Shown here: in pieces, positions 18,655 through 27,552 of the stretch
Layout: every line of letters starts with the position of its first letter
How positions within the stretch are numbered: the stretch's first letter is position 1
NCBI GenBank assembly: GCA_963809715.1
Contig: CAWEKO010000007.1
Location: 496,001 to 560,000 of the forward strand
From: Bog-473 sp963809715
Lineage (GTDB): Bacteria > Actinomycetota > Acidimicrobiia > Acidimicrobiales > RAAP-2
Direction: 5' to 3'
DNA length: 64,000 nt
Translations under genes and position numbers: made by a program
Notes under the pieces: model-generated
Told to the model about the DNA's origin: nothing
Database searches by the model: none
What the model saw: only the letters and a program-made list of their open reading frames with translations

Positions 18655-19065
18655 GCTTACACGCTGTCCACCTGGCCAGCCTTGCGTGCCAGCCCAAGAG
18701 TTGCCGACGGGCTACCTCGTCCCCTGGCTACAACGTCGGTCGCCTCGGCGTGAGTAACCCTGCTCGGATCTCCGGCGACGTTGACATCGGTAGAGGTGCC
18801 CCTACTGCTGGAATTAGGTGCCACCCTGAGGCAGGACGGAGTCATGCCGCATTCGGATATGACGGCGTCAAAATTGGGGGCACATCAGATAGTCGAAGGT
18901 TGCCGACAAATGCCGTTCCCCTCAGCCACGACCTGAAAGCCGACGGCTGGGTATACGAGTCGCGAAGAGTCGTCACAAGGGAACATGTGCTTGCAACAGT
19001 TGACGTCGCCTGGAGCGTCCCGATCCGGTCACCTTCGCTCTACGTCGTGAATGTCGCTGGGAGAC
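18655..19065. other. Intergenic, no gene seen
   Basis: About 410 bases. A plus-strand frame spans the region but has no motif and no ribosome site. Confidence 0.4.
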
Positions 19066-19578
19066 TCAGCTGTCGGGCGTGACCGCATCCAATCCGCGCC
19101 GAACCTCCAACGTGTTCACGCCGAGAGCGCCCAGCAGCACCGCTGCGGGATCTGGTAGTTGGAGAGTGAGGATCTGGGTCAGCACTTGTTGGGCCGTCAC
19201 CTGAGTCTTCCGGCGATTGGGCTTGACCGCTTCCTCAAGCACTCTCTTTGCCGCGGGCGTCATGCGGAGGCGATCTGTTTTCATGACGTCTCTGATCATC
19301 GGCTTCTTCGGCACGGCGCGCATCGCCAGGGGGGGAGCGTCGGTGCCGGACCCCAGGCCCAGGGCGCCCAGGGCTTCGTGATCGAGCGACTCAAGGGCCA
19401 GGCGAGCTTGCGGCAGGCTCACGCCCAACACGACTTCGATCGAGGGGTCCTCCAACAAGGCGAGAACGAGGTGATCGGTGCCAGTTCGCCGATCACCTCG
19501 GCGACGAGCCTCCTCACTGGCCCGCATATAGACGGCCCAGACGTGAAGCACCTGTGGCAAAACGGATCCGGTGGTCAT
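19066..19578 (-). CDS. Stand-alone Clp N-terminal-domain protein
   Basis: This 170-residue protein has a Clp N domain repeat (VYMRASEEARRRGDRRTGTDHLVLALLEDP, then TPAAKRVLEEAV through ILTLQLPDPAAVLLGALGVN) but no ATPase module, so it cannot unfold proteins itself. Such stand-alone domains may act as adaptors or anti-adaptors for ClpC or as stress sensors. Its ATG overlaps the stop of the HTH gene by four bases (ATGA), so the two are translated together. The pair is controlled by two identical-type operators upstream of the HTH gene. The gene is intact. Function beyond family is inference. Confidence 0.75.
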   Translation of the reverse strand: MTTGSVLPQVLHVWAVYMRASEEARRRGDRRTGTDHLVLALLEDPSIEVVLGVSLPQARLALESLDHEALGALGLGSGTDAPPLAMRAVPKKPMIRDVMKTDRLRMTPAAKRVLEEAVKPNRRKTQVTAQQVLTQILTLQLPDPAAVLLGALGVNTLEVRRGLDAVTPDS

Positions 19579-19787
19579 GATGACTCCTTGTTGTATTTGG
19601 TGTGCACGGATTGGCGGGTGACGCCCAAAGCGTCTCCGATCTGCTGCCACGACCAGCCATTTTCCCGGGCCGACGCGACGTTGTTCGCTTCGAGCCTCTC
19701 AGCCAGGCGATGGAGCGCCAACGAGGCGCGAAGCCCAATTGCCGGGTCATCCGACGAGAGATTCAGGCTGAGTTTCTCTATGTCCAT
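19575..19787 (-). CDS. Small helix-turn-helix regulator paired with the Clp-N protein
   Basis: This 70-residue protein starts at ATG 19787. The N-terminal helix (MDIEKLSLNLSSDDPAIGL) is followed by an alpha-helical stretch and an HTH at residues 45-66: WSWQQIGDALGVTRQSVHTKY. The Gln-Ser-Val-His recognition helix is typical of this actinobacterial HTH/Clp-N module. Directly upstream lie two 18-bp TGTCA-N8-TGACA sites overlapping the promoter, so it probably represses itself and the Clp-N gene. The stop overlaps the next start by four bases. A longer start at 19967 is unlikely because it would run through the operators. Confidence 0.8.
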   Translation of the reverse strand: MDIEKLSLNLSSDDPAIGLRASLALHRLAERLEANNVASARENGWSWQQIGDALGVTRQSVHTKYNKESS

Positions 19788-19790
19788 GTC

Positions 19791-19835
19791 TGTCAGTAAA
19801 AACTGACATCCTTGATTTGTCAAGCGAAACTGACA
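19791..19835 (-). promoter_or_regulatory. Promoter with two TGTCA-N8-TGACA operators
   Basis: Site 1 is TGTCAGTAAAAACTGACA at 19791-19808, site 2 TGTCAAGCGAAACTGACA at 19818-19835, both 18 bp and 27 bp apart centre to centre. On the minus strand TTGACA (19823-19818) is followed by 17 bases and TTTACT (19800-19795), ending seven bases before the ATG. Site 2 covers the -35 and site 1 the -10, which is ideal for repression. Confidence 0.75.
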
Positions 19836-20151
19836 CAGAAGATCGCCACACCAGAGTGCCCCGGATGGCCGGGTCATAGACATGCTTCTTCGGGCTATGA
19901 CGACCGATGCTTGCCCTCGGTCAGTGGTTGGGAATGCCTTCGCCGGATCGGCCCGAGCATCCTGCACACGAACAGTTCGACGACTCCGGCGTCCGAAGGG
20001 TGTCCCAAAACGTGCGGACGATAACCCTTGAGGAAGACCGTAACCGGGTGCCCCAATCGCCGGACTTTGGTCACCCTGAAGACCGTCACTGCTTAGGTGT
20101 TCCCTGTTGCGGGTCAGTAACGTGCGGACGGTTGCCGTCGTATTGCTGGTC
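19836..20151. other. Divergent intergenic region
   Basis: About 315 bases between the HTH promoter (minus) and the phospholipase promoter (plus). No gene, repeat or further site is evident. Confidence 0.4.
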
Positions 20152-20157
20152 TAGCTT
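20152..20157 (+). promoter_or_regulatory. -10 hexamer of a leaderless-type promoter
   Basis: TAGCTT fits TAnnnT and ends seven bases before the GTG at 20165; there is no ribosome site. Confidence 0.45.
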
Positions 20158-20164
20158 CGGTCGG

Positions 20165-20983
20165 GTGACTCGTGCCTTGGTCCTCGGTGGCGGCGGTCCC
20201 CTCGGGGTCGGGTGGCAAGCGGGCCTCCTGACCGCACTCATCAACGCTGGCGTGCCCGTCGCAGACGCAGACTTCGTCGTCGGCACCTCTGCGGGATCCA
20301 TCGTCGGCGCCCAGCTGACGATGGGGCGGCGGTTGGCGGACCTTGTGCGGCCGATCAGCGCATTTGCGCCGTGGCGAACTGATGGAGACGTCGAGTCCCC
20401 GGACCTCGGTGCGATGCTGGCCACGCGGGAACTTGCGGATGCCACACCCGAGGCGGAGTGGGTTGCCCACTTCGACTTCCTGAGCGGTGCGAATTGGCCG
20501 AAGTCGTTCCACTGCACCGCCTTCAACCTCGACTCGGGGAACTTCGCCGTTTGGGACGCGTCGTCCGGCGTCGACCTACCGCGAGCGGTGGCGTCAAGTT
20601 GCACAGTGCCAGGTCTGGTGTCGCCTGTGACGATCGACGGGGAGACCTGGATAGACGGCGGCGCCCGGGACGCACTCAACGCCGATCTCGCCATCGGCCA
20701 CGACACCGTGGTCGCTGTCTCCTGCATGGCCCTCGAGCCACCGGAAGGAGCAACGCCTGACCTGCTGGCCGGACTTCTCCCCGGGATCAGCCAGCGTATC
20801 GATGACCTTCGTGCGAGCGGGAGCGTGGTTGAAGTGGTGGAACCGTCCGAGGCGTTCGGCGAGCTGAGCGGCTGGGGCCGCTATCTGCTGGACGTCAGCC
20901 GGACTGCCGCTGCGTTCGACGCTGGCCTGCGTCAAGGCGAGGCCGAGATCGAGCGCACCCGGAAGCTGTGGTTCGGGATCTAG
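20165..20983 (+). CDS. Patatin-like phospholipase
   Basis: This 272-residue Ser-Asp dyad hydrolase has the oxyanion loop GGGGPLGVGW, the nucleophile motif GTSAGS (Ser in FVVGTSAGSIVG) and the dyad Asp in WIDGGARDALNAD, the DGG motif of patatins. Substrates of the family are phospholipids and other acyl esters; there is no signal peptide, so it acts inside the cell. GTG 20165 is chosen because the protein begins directly with the family's first strand (TRALVLGGGG) and a -10 hexamer lies seven bases upstream. The gene is intact, with no operon partner. Confidence 0.85.
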   Translation: MTRALVLGGGGPLGVGWQAGLLTALINAGVPVADADFVVGTSAGSIVGAQLTMGRRLADLVRPISAFAPWRTDGDVESPDLGAMLATRELADATPEAEWVAHFDFLSGANWPKSFHCTAFNLDSGNFAVWDASSGVDLPRAVASSCTVPGLVSPVTIDGETWIDGGARDALNADLAIGHDTVVAVSCMALEPPEGATPDLLAGLLPGISQRIDDLRASGSVVEVVEPSEAFGELSGWGRYLLDVSRTAAAFDAGLRQGEAEIERTRKLWFGI

Positions 20984-21185
20984 CATCTCGAGCTCGGTGG
21001 CAGGGCAACAGCGTGCATGTGAGACGAGTCCTAGCGGATGAATGCGGACCTCTGCGTCACACCGCAAACGTCTGGTATGAGCGCAACGACTCGCGACAAA
21101 GACTATTTCCTGCAGGCAGCGGCGAAACCGAAGAGTCATCGCCAGCTCCCTCGGCGGCCCAAGGTCGGGGACGGTGCTTGACGGC

Positions 21186-21691
21186 ATGGCAGAGCGCTGG
21201 GGATCGCTCGATGAATCACTCAATACCGATCTCGACGACATTGATATTCACTACGGCAATGACTGCGTGCTCGTTGGCCTCGATGGTCCGCTGGCCGTCG
21301 GTACCGGCATCCTCCTTCTCCGAGCAACGGGGGGGAAATCGTGCGGATGTCAGTCCACCGAGACTACCGACGACGCGGCATTGCATAGAACCTATTGGCG
21401 GAGTTGATTCGTCTTGGGTTCGAGTATGGAGTCAATCGAATCCAAGTGGAGACGAACGCAAACTGGACGGAGGCTCAAAATCTCTACGAAGCCTCCGGCT
21501 TCAAGTTCACCCACTCAGCGCCGGGCGAATTCGGGCGTGAGAGCTTCTACGAGCTTCGGATCTCACTGACCCCAAACGCACACACCGGAATGGCGACACG
21601 CACGTTGGGGGAGCAGGCCGCCCGCTATCCGGTTCAGCTCCAACTATCTTCGCTGGCCAGTGATAGAGATTCGCGCAGTCAGTTCCGATGA
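21186..21691 (+). pseudogene. GNAT acetyltransferase, dead by frameshift and in-frame stop
   Basis: ATG 21186 opens MAERWGSLDESLNTDLDDID, then VLVGLDGPLAVGTGILLLRA. A run of seven G at 21329-21335 marks the frame break. In the other frame the CoA-binding motif reads EIVRMSVHRDYRRRGIA and meets an in-frame TAG at 21386-21388. It then continues as NLLAELIRLGFEYGVNRIQV and the C-terminal EASGF motif, ending at 21691. Two independent lesions inside one domain argue for a true pseudogene more than for a single sequencing slip. The tail overlaps the start of the next acetyltransferase. Confidence 0.7.
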
Positions 21692-22148
21692 ATGGCGGGA
21701 CATCCGAGACGTCCGCCTTCGGTCCTTGTTGGATGCCCCTGAAGCATTCACCTCGACCTTCGACCGCGAGTCGGCCTACGACGAATCGAAGTGGCGCGAT
21801 CTTGCCATCACTGGTCGGTGGTTCGTGGCCGACGACATTGGATTGGTCGGAGTGGCCGTTGGCGTGGACGGTTGGTCCGCAGATCCGAAACGACGTGAGC
21901 TAGTCGGAATGTGGGTGGTACCGTCCCACCGCCGACGTGGAATAGCCAGGCAACTGCTCGATCAGGTAAAGGCGTGGGCGGCTTCGCAAGGGGCGACCAC
22001 ATTGAGTCTTGGTGTTCGGGAGGCTAACGAGCAGGCAGTGACGGCGTACCTCGGTTTGGGGATGCGCCTATCCGGAGAAACGATTCCAGAAGTTGGCCAC
22101 CCGGCGAATGTGATCGTCGTCATGGAGTGCGACCTCGGACGGACATGA
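21660..22148 (+). CDS. GNAT family N-acetyltransferase
   Basis: This 162-residue complete GNAT domain starts IEIRAVSSDEWRDIRDVRLR, with the core strand REL-VGMWVVPSHRRRGIARQLL containing the R-R-G-I-A acetyl-CoA loop and the C-terminal NEQAVTAYLGLGM motif. It transfers acetyl from CoA to an unknown amine. The start is GTG 21660, nine bases after a TATCTT -10-like hexamer at 21645-21650. It is the intact neighbour of the dead acetyltransferase just upstream; they are distinct subfamilies, not tandem copies. Confidence 0.8.
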   Translation: MIEIRAVSSDEWRDIRDVRLRSLLDAPEAFTSTFDRESAYDESKWRDLAITGRWFVADDIGLVGVAVGVDGWSADPKRRELVGMWVVPSHRRRGIARQLLDQVKAWAASQGATTLSLGVREANEQAVTAYLGLGMRLSGETIPEVGHPANVIVVMECDLGRT

Positions 22149-22195
22149 GAATCAGGGATGACTAGCACCCCAACGCGGGGAAGGTGTGGGACGGG

Positions 22196-22441
22196 TCACA
22201 CAGCTCGAATCCTCGCTAGGAGCGCCTCGCGCTCCACATCAGTTTCAGCTCTCACGCGCTCGAACTCCTCTTCGAATCGCACGTCTGCGTGGAGACCAGT
22301 CGGGTCTTCGTGGAAATGCAAGAACGCCTTGGACTTGCGGTAAAAGATGCCAGGCTTCTTCTCGACCAGTCCGGGCACCGAGCGGAGCCTTTCAAGTAGC
22401 GGCTCGATTTCCTGGAGCGTCTCGAAGGTCGCGTGCCGCAT
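22196..22441 (-). CDS. Small conserved protein of unknown function
   Basis: This 81-residue acidic protein starts with a helix (MRHATFETLQEIEPLLERLR), then GLVEKKPGIFYRKSKAFLHF, then HEDPTGLHADVRFEEEFERV and a closing helix. The strand-rich middle with HFHEDP looks conserved and could bind a ligand, but I recognise no named family. ATG 22441 has no ribosome site; TAGAGT ends eight bases upstream, which fits leaderless expression. The base composition matches its neighbours. Confidence 0.6.
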   Translation of the reverse strand: MRHATFETLQEIEPLLERLRSVPGLVEKKPGIFYRKSKAFLHFHEDPTGLHADVRFEEEFERVRAETDVEREALLARIRAV

Positions 22442-22449
22442 GTCACGTC

Positions 22450-22455
22450 ACTCTA
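22450..22455 (-). promoter_or_regulatory. -10 hexamer of a leaderless-type promoter
   Basis: On the minus strand TAGAGT (TAnnnT) is followed by eight bases and the ATG of the 81-residue protein. Confidence 0.45.
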
Positions 22456-22526
22456 TTTCGGCTTCCCGCAGGGTGACCAATAGGCCGGGTTCGAGACACA
22501 CCTCGTGGACAAGCCATCATGGTCGT

Positions 22527-23108
22527 GTGGGTGCGAGATTTCGCGGACACCGGTGGGGCCTTGGCGGGGTTGCCTTCACGGTTCTCGTCCTCGCCTATGG
22601 TCCCTAGGGCGTCTCTGTTGCCAGCGGCTCTTCCACAGTTGTCGGCACTCCAACACACCCCCAGATCCTCACCTGCAATGAGGAAGCGACGCAGTTCACC
22701 GGCGGACTGCCCCCAACCGAGCCACATGACATCGGATTCGGCCCCGGGTATTTCCCTCAGGCACGGCGGCTTGCCACCATGAATCCGCAGCTCTCAAGTC
22801 GAGACGCTCAACTCTTCGGGTACAAGCTTCCTCCGGTTGTCTATCCGGGAGCCACGGTTACCGTGACGATCGCCCGTGGCGCACCGTCCTACGTCGTGCA
22901 ACAGAACCCATGGTCACCGCGCCGATGGAGCGTGTCGGTCACGTACCGGGCCTGCTTGCACAAGCGCGGATTCTTTCCTCAGAGCTTCCGCTTCACCGAT
23001 GGTCCTCGGCGGGGCTGCGTTCCGCTCGACGTGCGGGTCGATGGGCAGCGCAAGACGCACCACATCGTACTGTCGCTCTTCGCTGGACGGTGCAGAAGTT
23101 CGTTCTGA
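22527..23108 (+). pseudogene. Secreted protein of unknown function with an amber stop after the signal peptide
   Basis: GTG 22527 opens a signal-like stretch (VGARFRGHRWGLGGVAFTVL, then VLAYGP). An in-frame TAG at 22605-22607 interrupts it exactly where a cleavage site would be. The same frame continues without a break: GVSVASGSSTVVGTPTHPQI, then FGPGYFPQARRLATMNPQLS, YPGATVTVTIARGAPSYVVQ and PDV-like beta strands to 23108. The mature part has three Cys and strand-rich spacing, like a secreted beta domain. No family was recognised. Internal initiation at ATG 22779 would give a leaderless cytoplasmic fragment and is less likely. Confidence 0.5.
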
Positions 23109-24154
23109 TCCCTCACGGACGCATGGCCCAGGGGCTCGGTTTGAGCGCGTCAGGGAGAATCTCCGTATGACCGTTATGACGCGACGTGCCGTGCAGAACA
23201 TTGCAAAGGTTGGTTGACATGGCGGCACTAGGAAACGAAAACTCCTACTGGGCCGCCGCTCAGGGCAGCGACACCGCTCCAGCGGCACATGTCTGTCGCT
23301 CACTAACCGTGGCGTCGGGTATCGCGATCGTCAGTGCGCCCCCGACTCCATTCTTCAACCCGGCGGGACGGGCACACCAGAGTGTGTCGCGAATGTTTTC
23401 ATTGCCGATGGGATCAAGGACGTTGAGAACCGATCATGGCGTATGCACCCGACGGATCGGTGTCATCAACACGTTGCATCAACCAACCAATCAACCTGCC
23501 CGGCTGGCCGGGGGAAGGCCAGTGAGCTGTTACTGTGCCGCCCTCACGCACCATCAATCAAGGCGGAATCAGCAGTGAAAAGTGGTTGGATGAAGAACGT
23601 CTCCAGGCAGTTGTTCTGGTTGGGTGCCAGTGGTGCCGGGCCTGGTCTCTCCGGTCCTTGGGCACATTACGACCACACCCTCAGGGAGTCGGTCGAGGTC
23701 CTTAGGCTGTCTAATAAGGATTGACCTGAGCGAAGAGGCGGTCATGCTGACCACTCTGGAGAGACCTGAAGCTATCCGACTGCGCTGCTTCGGGACTGTA
23801 GCCATACATGAGAAGCGAGTCCCGAAGGCGATCGCCGTGACTCCTACTGCGACGCCCACGAATCCGCCCACCCAGGCGCTTCCCCCGCTTGCCGGTCGAA
23901 GCCGTTCAGAGCTTCCACAACCTCGAGTGGTGCAGTCCCGGCCGACGTTCTTAATTTCGTCACTTGGGGTTCCCTGAGGGGTTCCACAGTTTCCCGATCG
24001 GCCGGCCTGAGGCGACTTCCAGTCGATACAGGACCGCCCCAATCCGCCGAGAGCGTGGGACAGCTCGGGTCGTTCGTCCCCGGCACCTCCGAGCGTCGCG
24101 GTGATGAGGACGCCCGCGGAGAGGCGGGATGCCGCGATCGTCTTCGACTATGGG
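23109..24154. other. Long region without a supported gene
   Basis: Over 1 kb. On the minus strand near 23780-23900 there is a hydrophobic stretch (WVGGFVGVAVGVTAIAFG) that could be the span of a broken small membrane protein, but starts, frames and codon bias do not agree. No RNA gene or repeat was seen. Confidence 0.35.
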
Positions 24155-24922
24155 TTACCGCAGTTTGCGGACCTTGTTCTTGGCTGCTGACGCCCGGGCG
24201 TGAGCCTCTTTGGATCGTCGGACCGCCAGCGCCTCGGCCGACTTGAGCCGACTCAGTTCAGCGGCTGTCTTCTTGACCGCTCGCCTCGCTTTCTCTACAT
24301 CAGCATCGGCTACTTCCGCCTCCTGGTTTGCTTTGTTCACGTTGCGCTTTGCAGCGATTTGGTCGACCTCCGATCGAGGGCTTCGATCGGACCCAGGGCC
24401 CTCTGCACTCGATGGCGCCCCAGATTGGGTGCCAGATCGATCCTGCGCAGTGAATCCGAGTCCCGAATAGCGCAACCCGCTGGTGAGACGACCTTGACGA
24501 AGCATCGCAGCAGCTTGGGGATCCGCAAATGCGGCGTCGAGGGTCGTCTCGAGCTCTTCGACCGCCGACGGTGAAGCCGCGTGGCCCAATTGCGAGGCCC
24601 TTGATTTTGCGTGGCGAATCAGTTTGGAGGCGGCGTCAACTTTCTCTTTAGAGACCCTCCGGATCTCGTGGCCTCCTAGTTTGCTCTTGGGTGTTCGTAG
24701 ACTGTCGCCTAACTCGATGAGGTTCTCGATCTCTTTCGACCGTTCGCGCACGAGCTGGTTTGCCAGCCATGCTCCGGCCGACGGCTTGCGGAGCTCCTTC
24801 AATGAAGCAGCAACATCAGAGAAGCCCGCCTTGCGAGCTTCAGCTGACTTTGCGTTTCGAGCTGCGATGAACTGAGCTGGGGGTAACCCGTAGAGCTCTT
24901 GGGTCGTGCTCTCGAGATCCAT
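24155..24922 (-). CDS. Actinobacterial coiled-coil protein of unknown function
   Basis: This 255-residue protein begins (ATG 24922) MDLESTTQELYGLPPAQFIA and continues with SLKELRKPSAGAWLANQLVR, a pattern found in a conserved actinobacterial family of unknown role. The last third is a lysine/glutamate/alanine-rich coiled coil (VDQIAAKRNVNKANQEAEVA, then KARRAVKKTAAELSRLKSAE) ending in a basic tail. There is no signal peptide or membrane span. It is likely a cytoplasmic or nucleoid-associated structural protein; the basic tail suggests nucleic-acid contact, but this is inference. A start at 24979 is possible but adds a non-conserved leader. Confidence 0.65.
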   Translation of the reverse strand: MDLESTTQELYGLPPAQFIAARNAKSAEARKAGFSDVAASLKELRKPSAGAWLANQLVRERSKEIENLIELGDSLRTPKSKLGGHEIRRVSKEKVDAASKLIRHAKSRASQLGHAASPSAVEELETTLDAAFADPQAAAMLRQGRLTSGLRYSGLGFTAQDRSGTQSGAPSSAEGPGSDRSPRSEVDQIAAKRNVNKANQEAEVADADVEKARRAVKKTAAELSRLKSAEALAVRRSKEAHARASAAKNKVRKLR

Positions 24923-25098
24923 GCATCCATTTTGCCCTGTCTCAATGTTCGAGCGGTTATCTGTATTTGGTGTGACCAAACTGGCTTCTCACGAGACAGG
25001 AAACGGCTTGGGGCCGGGGAAACGAACCGTCTAAATGATCAGTGCTTGATTGAGGTCGAGGACCTAGGATGCGCATTGGCGTCGATGAGATAAGTAGC
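24923..25098. other. Short intergenic region
   Basis: Upstream of the coiled-coil gene and at the truncated end of the IS66 remnant; no inverted terminal repeat was seen here. Confidence 0.3.
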
Positions 25099-25735
25099 TC
25101 ATTCGACCGGTTCTTCCGGGGATCCAGCGCCAAGAACAGACCACTCGATGCCAACCACGTCGGCGAAGAGCTGGGCCTTGCGGTCATAGGGCAGGTGCTG
25201 GTACACCGCCAGGTAGACGGCCGGAGCACGTACGCCTGGGCCATAGAAGGCGGCCGCCGTAGCTTTCTCGGGGTGTAGGTGTCTTGGTCTCGCGCCCACA
25301 GGCACAACGGCGACGTTCCATGCGGTGGTCGGTGACGTGCGCCTTGACCTCGGGCCGCTCGAAGACCTGGCGACGCTCGACCCAGATGACCTCGGCACCG
25401 GCGAGGTCGGCACCACAGTCCGTGCACCGTGCCGGCGCGTGGGTCAGCACAGCGTCGGGATCGGCCACCTGGGCCAGGTGCTTGCCCTTGGTGCCCGGCT
25501 GCTTGCCCGCCCGACGTTTGACGGCCCGCCACTCGGCTCGATTGGGGGCCGGTGGCTTGGATGGACCCTCGGCCGAGGGAGGCATGGACGAGTTGCGCGG
25601 GTTCTTGCCCAATCGTTGCTCGAGGTCGGCCAGGCGAGACCGCAACTCAGCGATCTCGCTCACCTGCTGCTCGATGACGAGCTCCGACGCCGCCAGTTGC
25701 GCGCTCAGCTCCTCATGAGAGGGCGTCGTGTCATT
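25099..25735 (-). mobile_element. IS66-type transposase remnant, truncated and frameshifted
   Basis: The N-terminal part of an IS66 transposase is readable: a coiled leader (ELSAQLAASELVIEQQVSEI), then AELRSRLADLEQRLGKNPRN, NSSMPPS, a basic stretch, and a zinc-finger-like segment CTDCGADL followed by RRCACG. Near 25250-25270 the frame shifts, and the next conserved part AVYQHLPYDRKAQLFADVVG appears in another frame. The sequence then ends at 25099, missing the catalytic DDE domain (about 300 residues). No second ORF or terminal repeat was found. It is a dead fragment left from an old insertion. Confidence 0.75.
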
Positions 25736-26087
25736 GAAGGGAGAGCGGTCGTCAAGTGGAATTGCTAACGCTACGCGCGGCGTTGCTACTGGGGGTGGAC
25801 GGTGCGCTCAGGGGACTTGAATCGTGACCCACCTGCCACCGCAATCTTGTGTTTTCCTCTGCTCGTGTGTCTTGCTCGTGTCGAGTTGCGGTCGTCTCTG
25901 GCCCCAAATGTTGGGTTTGACCCCCGGGGCAGCTCGGACCGGCTCGATCAGCGGCCGGCTCCGCTACCAGTGGTGATCTCCCAGGCCGTCACCTTTATCC
26001 CCGCACGGATTGGCGGCGACGGGCAAAGGCGCGAGACTCAAGTTTCGAGGGTTCGCGAACATTCGAAGGATTAGAGAGGGTCATCAC
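25736..26087. other. Intergenic with one copy of a dispersed purine/pyrimidine repeat
   Basis: The stretch 25845-25886 belongs to a three-copy repeat family described separately. Otherwise no gene is seen between the IS66 remnant and the amidohydrolase. Confidence 0.4.
25845..25886 (-). repeat. Dispersed repeat copy A
   Basis: On the minus strand it begins CTCGACACGAGCAAGACACA and continues in a purine-rich pattern with ACAC/ACAG units about 10 bases apart. It aligns with copy B over its whole length. Confidence 0.5.
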
Positions 26088-27257
26088 ATGGCACAACTGG
26101 CTGAGGACTTCAAGATCATTGATGCCGACACCCACTACACCGAGCCATACGACCTCTGGACCAGCCGGGCTCCGACGGGCTACGAGAACCGCGTGCTGCA
26201 CATGGAGGAGCGTGATGGTCTCGCAACCTGGGTCGTCGACGGCAACGAAATCGGGTTCGCCCGCGGAGGGGGTGTCGTCGCACGAGACAGCTCGAAGCTT
26301 CCCTTTCTCGATGCGCTCGAGCGCGGCCTTGATTGGGTGCATGAGGGTGCCTTCGACCCGCAAGCCCGGTTGAGGCTGATGGACGAATGCGGCGTTCACG
26401 CCCAGGTCCTGTTCCCCAACGTGGTGGGCCTTGGCGGCTCGACGCTGAACAACGTCATCCCCGACGAGTCCCTCCGAATGCTGTGCTTGCAGATCTACAA
26501 CGACGCCATGGCCGAGATGATGACGTCGTCGGCCAACCGCTTCATTCCGATGACCCTGATGCCGGCATGGAGCGTCGACCTCTGCATCGAAGAGACGCGG
26601 CGGGCAGCGGGACTGGGGTTGCGCGGGATCAACATGACCTCCGATCCACAGGATGCCGGATCGCCCGACCTCGCCGACCGGGCGTGGGACCCACTGTGGA
26701 AGGTGTGCTCGGAGCTCAATATGCCCGTGCACTTCCACATCGGCTCGAGCAACACCGCGATGGACTTTTATGGCAACTACTTTTGGGCGTCGCAAGACGA
26801 GTATGTCAAGCCGGCCATCGGCGGTGGCATGCTGTTCCTGAACAGCGCCCGTGTCGTGATGAACACGATCTTCTCCGGTGTATTCGACCGCTACCCGGAT
26901 CTCACCATGGTCGCAGTCGAGAGCGGCATCGGCTGGATACCATTCATCCTCGAGACGATGGACTACGAACTGGCCGAGAACGCTCCTAGTCACTTCGAGG
27001 CTATGAAGCACAAGCCATCCGAGTACTTCGCCAAGAATTGGTATGCCACCTTCTGGTTCGAAGAGGGCCATGGTCAACTGCAGCACCTCATGGACACCGT
27101 CGGTGACGATCGGATCCTGTTCGAGACCGATTTTCCGCACCCGACCTGCCTCTACCCTTCGCCGGTCGAGAGTGTTGCCGAGAAGATGGGCGCACTGCGT
27201 CCCGAGACACAGGCTCGGGTCATGGGAGACAACGCCCGCCAGCTCTACCGCCTATAG
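26088..27257 (+). CDS. Amidohydrolase-2 family metal-dependent hydrolase (ACMSD-like)
   Basis: This 389-residue TIM-barrel hydrolase has the N-terminal metal motif DADTHYTEP (D-x-H type), the long insert typical of this actinobacterial branch, the central PVHFHIGSSN with a metal-binding His, and the C-terminal FETDFPHPTCLYPSP with the catalytic Asp. Relatives decarboxylate or hydrolyse ring-cleavage products. The start ATG 26088 follows AGAGAGGG. The protein is cytoplasmic and the gene intact. It could act in degradation of aromatic or steroid compounds, as such genes often sit near monooxygenases, but the nearest one here is 11 kb away. Confidence 0.85.
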   Translation: MAQLAEDFKIIDADTHYTEPYDLWTSRAPTGYENRVLHMEERDGLATWVVDGNEIGFARGGGVVARDSSKLPFLDALERGLDWVHEGAFDPQARLRLMDECGVHAQVLFPNVVGLGGSTLNNVIPDESLRMLCLQIYNDAMAEMMTSSANRFIPMTLMPAWSVDLCIEETRRAAGLGLRGINMTSDPQDAGSPDLADRAWDPLWKVCSELNMPVHFHIGSSNTAMDFYGNYFWASQDEYVKPAIGGGMLFLNSARVVMNTIFSGVFDRYPDLTMVAVESGIGWIPFILETMDYELAENAPSHFEAMKHKPSEYFAKNWYATFWFEEGHGQLQHLMDTVGDDRILFETDFPHPTCLYPSPVESVAEKMGALRPETQARVMGDNARQLYRL

Positions 27258-27281
27258 GGAAAGGCTCGTCGGGTTCGCACC

Positions 27282-27303
27282 GGGGGTGTCCTGGGAGACC
27301 CCC
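27282..27303 (+). terminator. Hairpin after the amidohydrolase gene
   Basis: GGGGGT and ACCCCC form a 6-bp stem around a 10-base loop, 25 bases past the stop codon. No T-run. Confidence 0.5.
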
Positions 27304-27552
27304 AGGTGCCACCTACCCACTTGTTGATCTCGGGCATCGACCGGTTGATTAGGGGCCCTTGGCGCCCCCTGCTGCTCGAGATCCTTCGCAAAGCCGTCGG
27401 CTTTCCCTTGACCAACCCCGAGTGACGAACAGGCAGTGCTGAGAGAATCAAATCGACAGTTTGTTCGTCCCTACGAGAAGACGTTCTGTGAGGTTCGCAC
27501 CAGAAACGCGTGTGCGCGTGCGATCGCTCGAAACAACTGAAGTCGGCGCCAT
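27304..27552. other. Intergenic, no gene seen
   Basis: Between the amidohydrolase terminator and the HNH gene. A further GC-rich inverted stretch lies near 27350-27375, possibly a second terminator. Confidence 0.35.

Noticed and set aside
23569..24042. Minus-strand frame with one hydrophobic stretch
   Set aside because: Start, codon bias and flanking frames do not agree; could be a broken membrane protein but cannot be supported.
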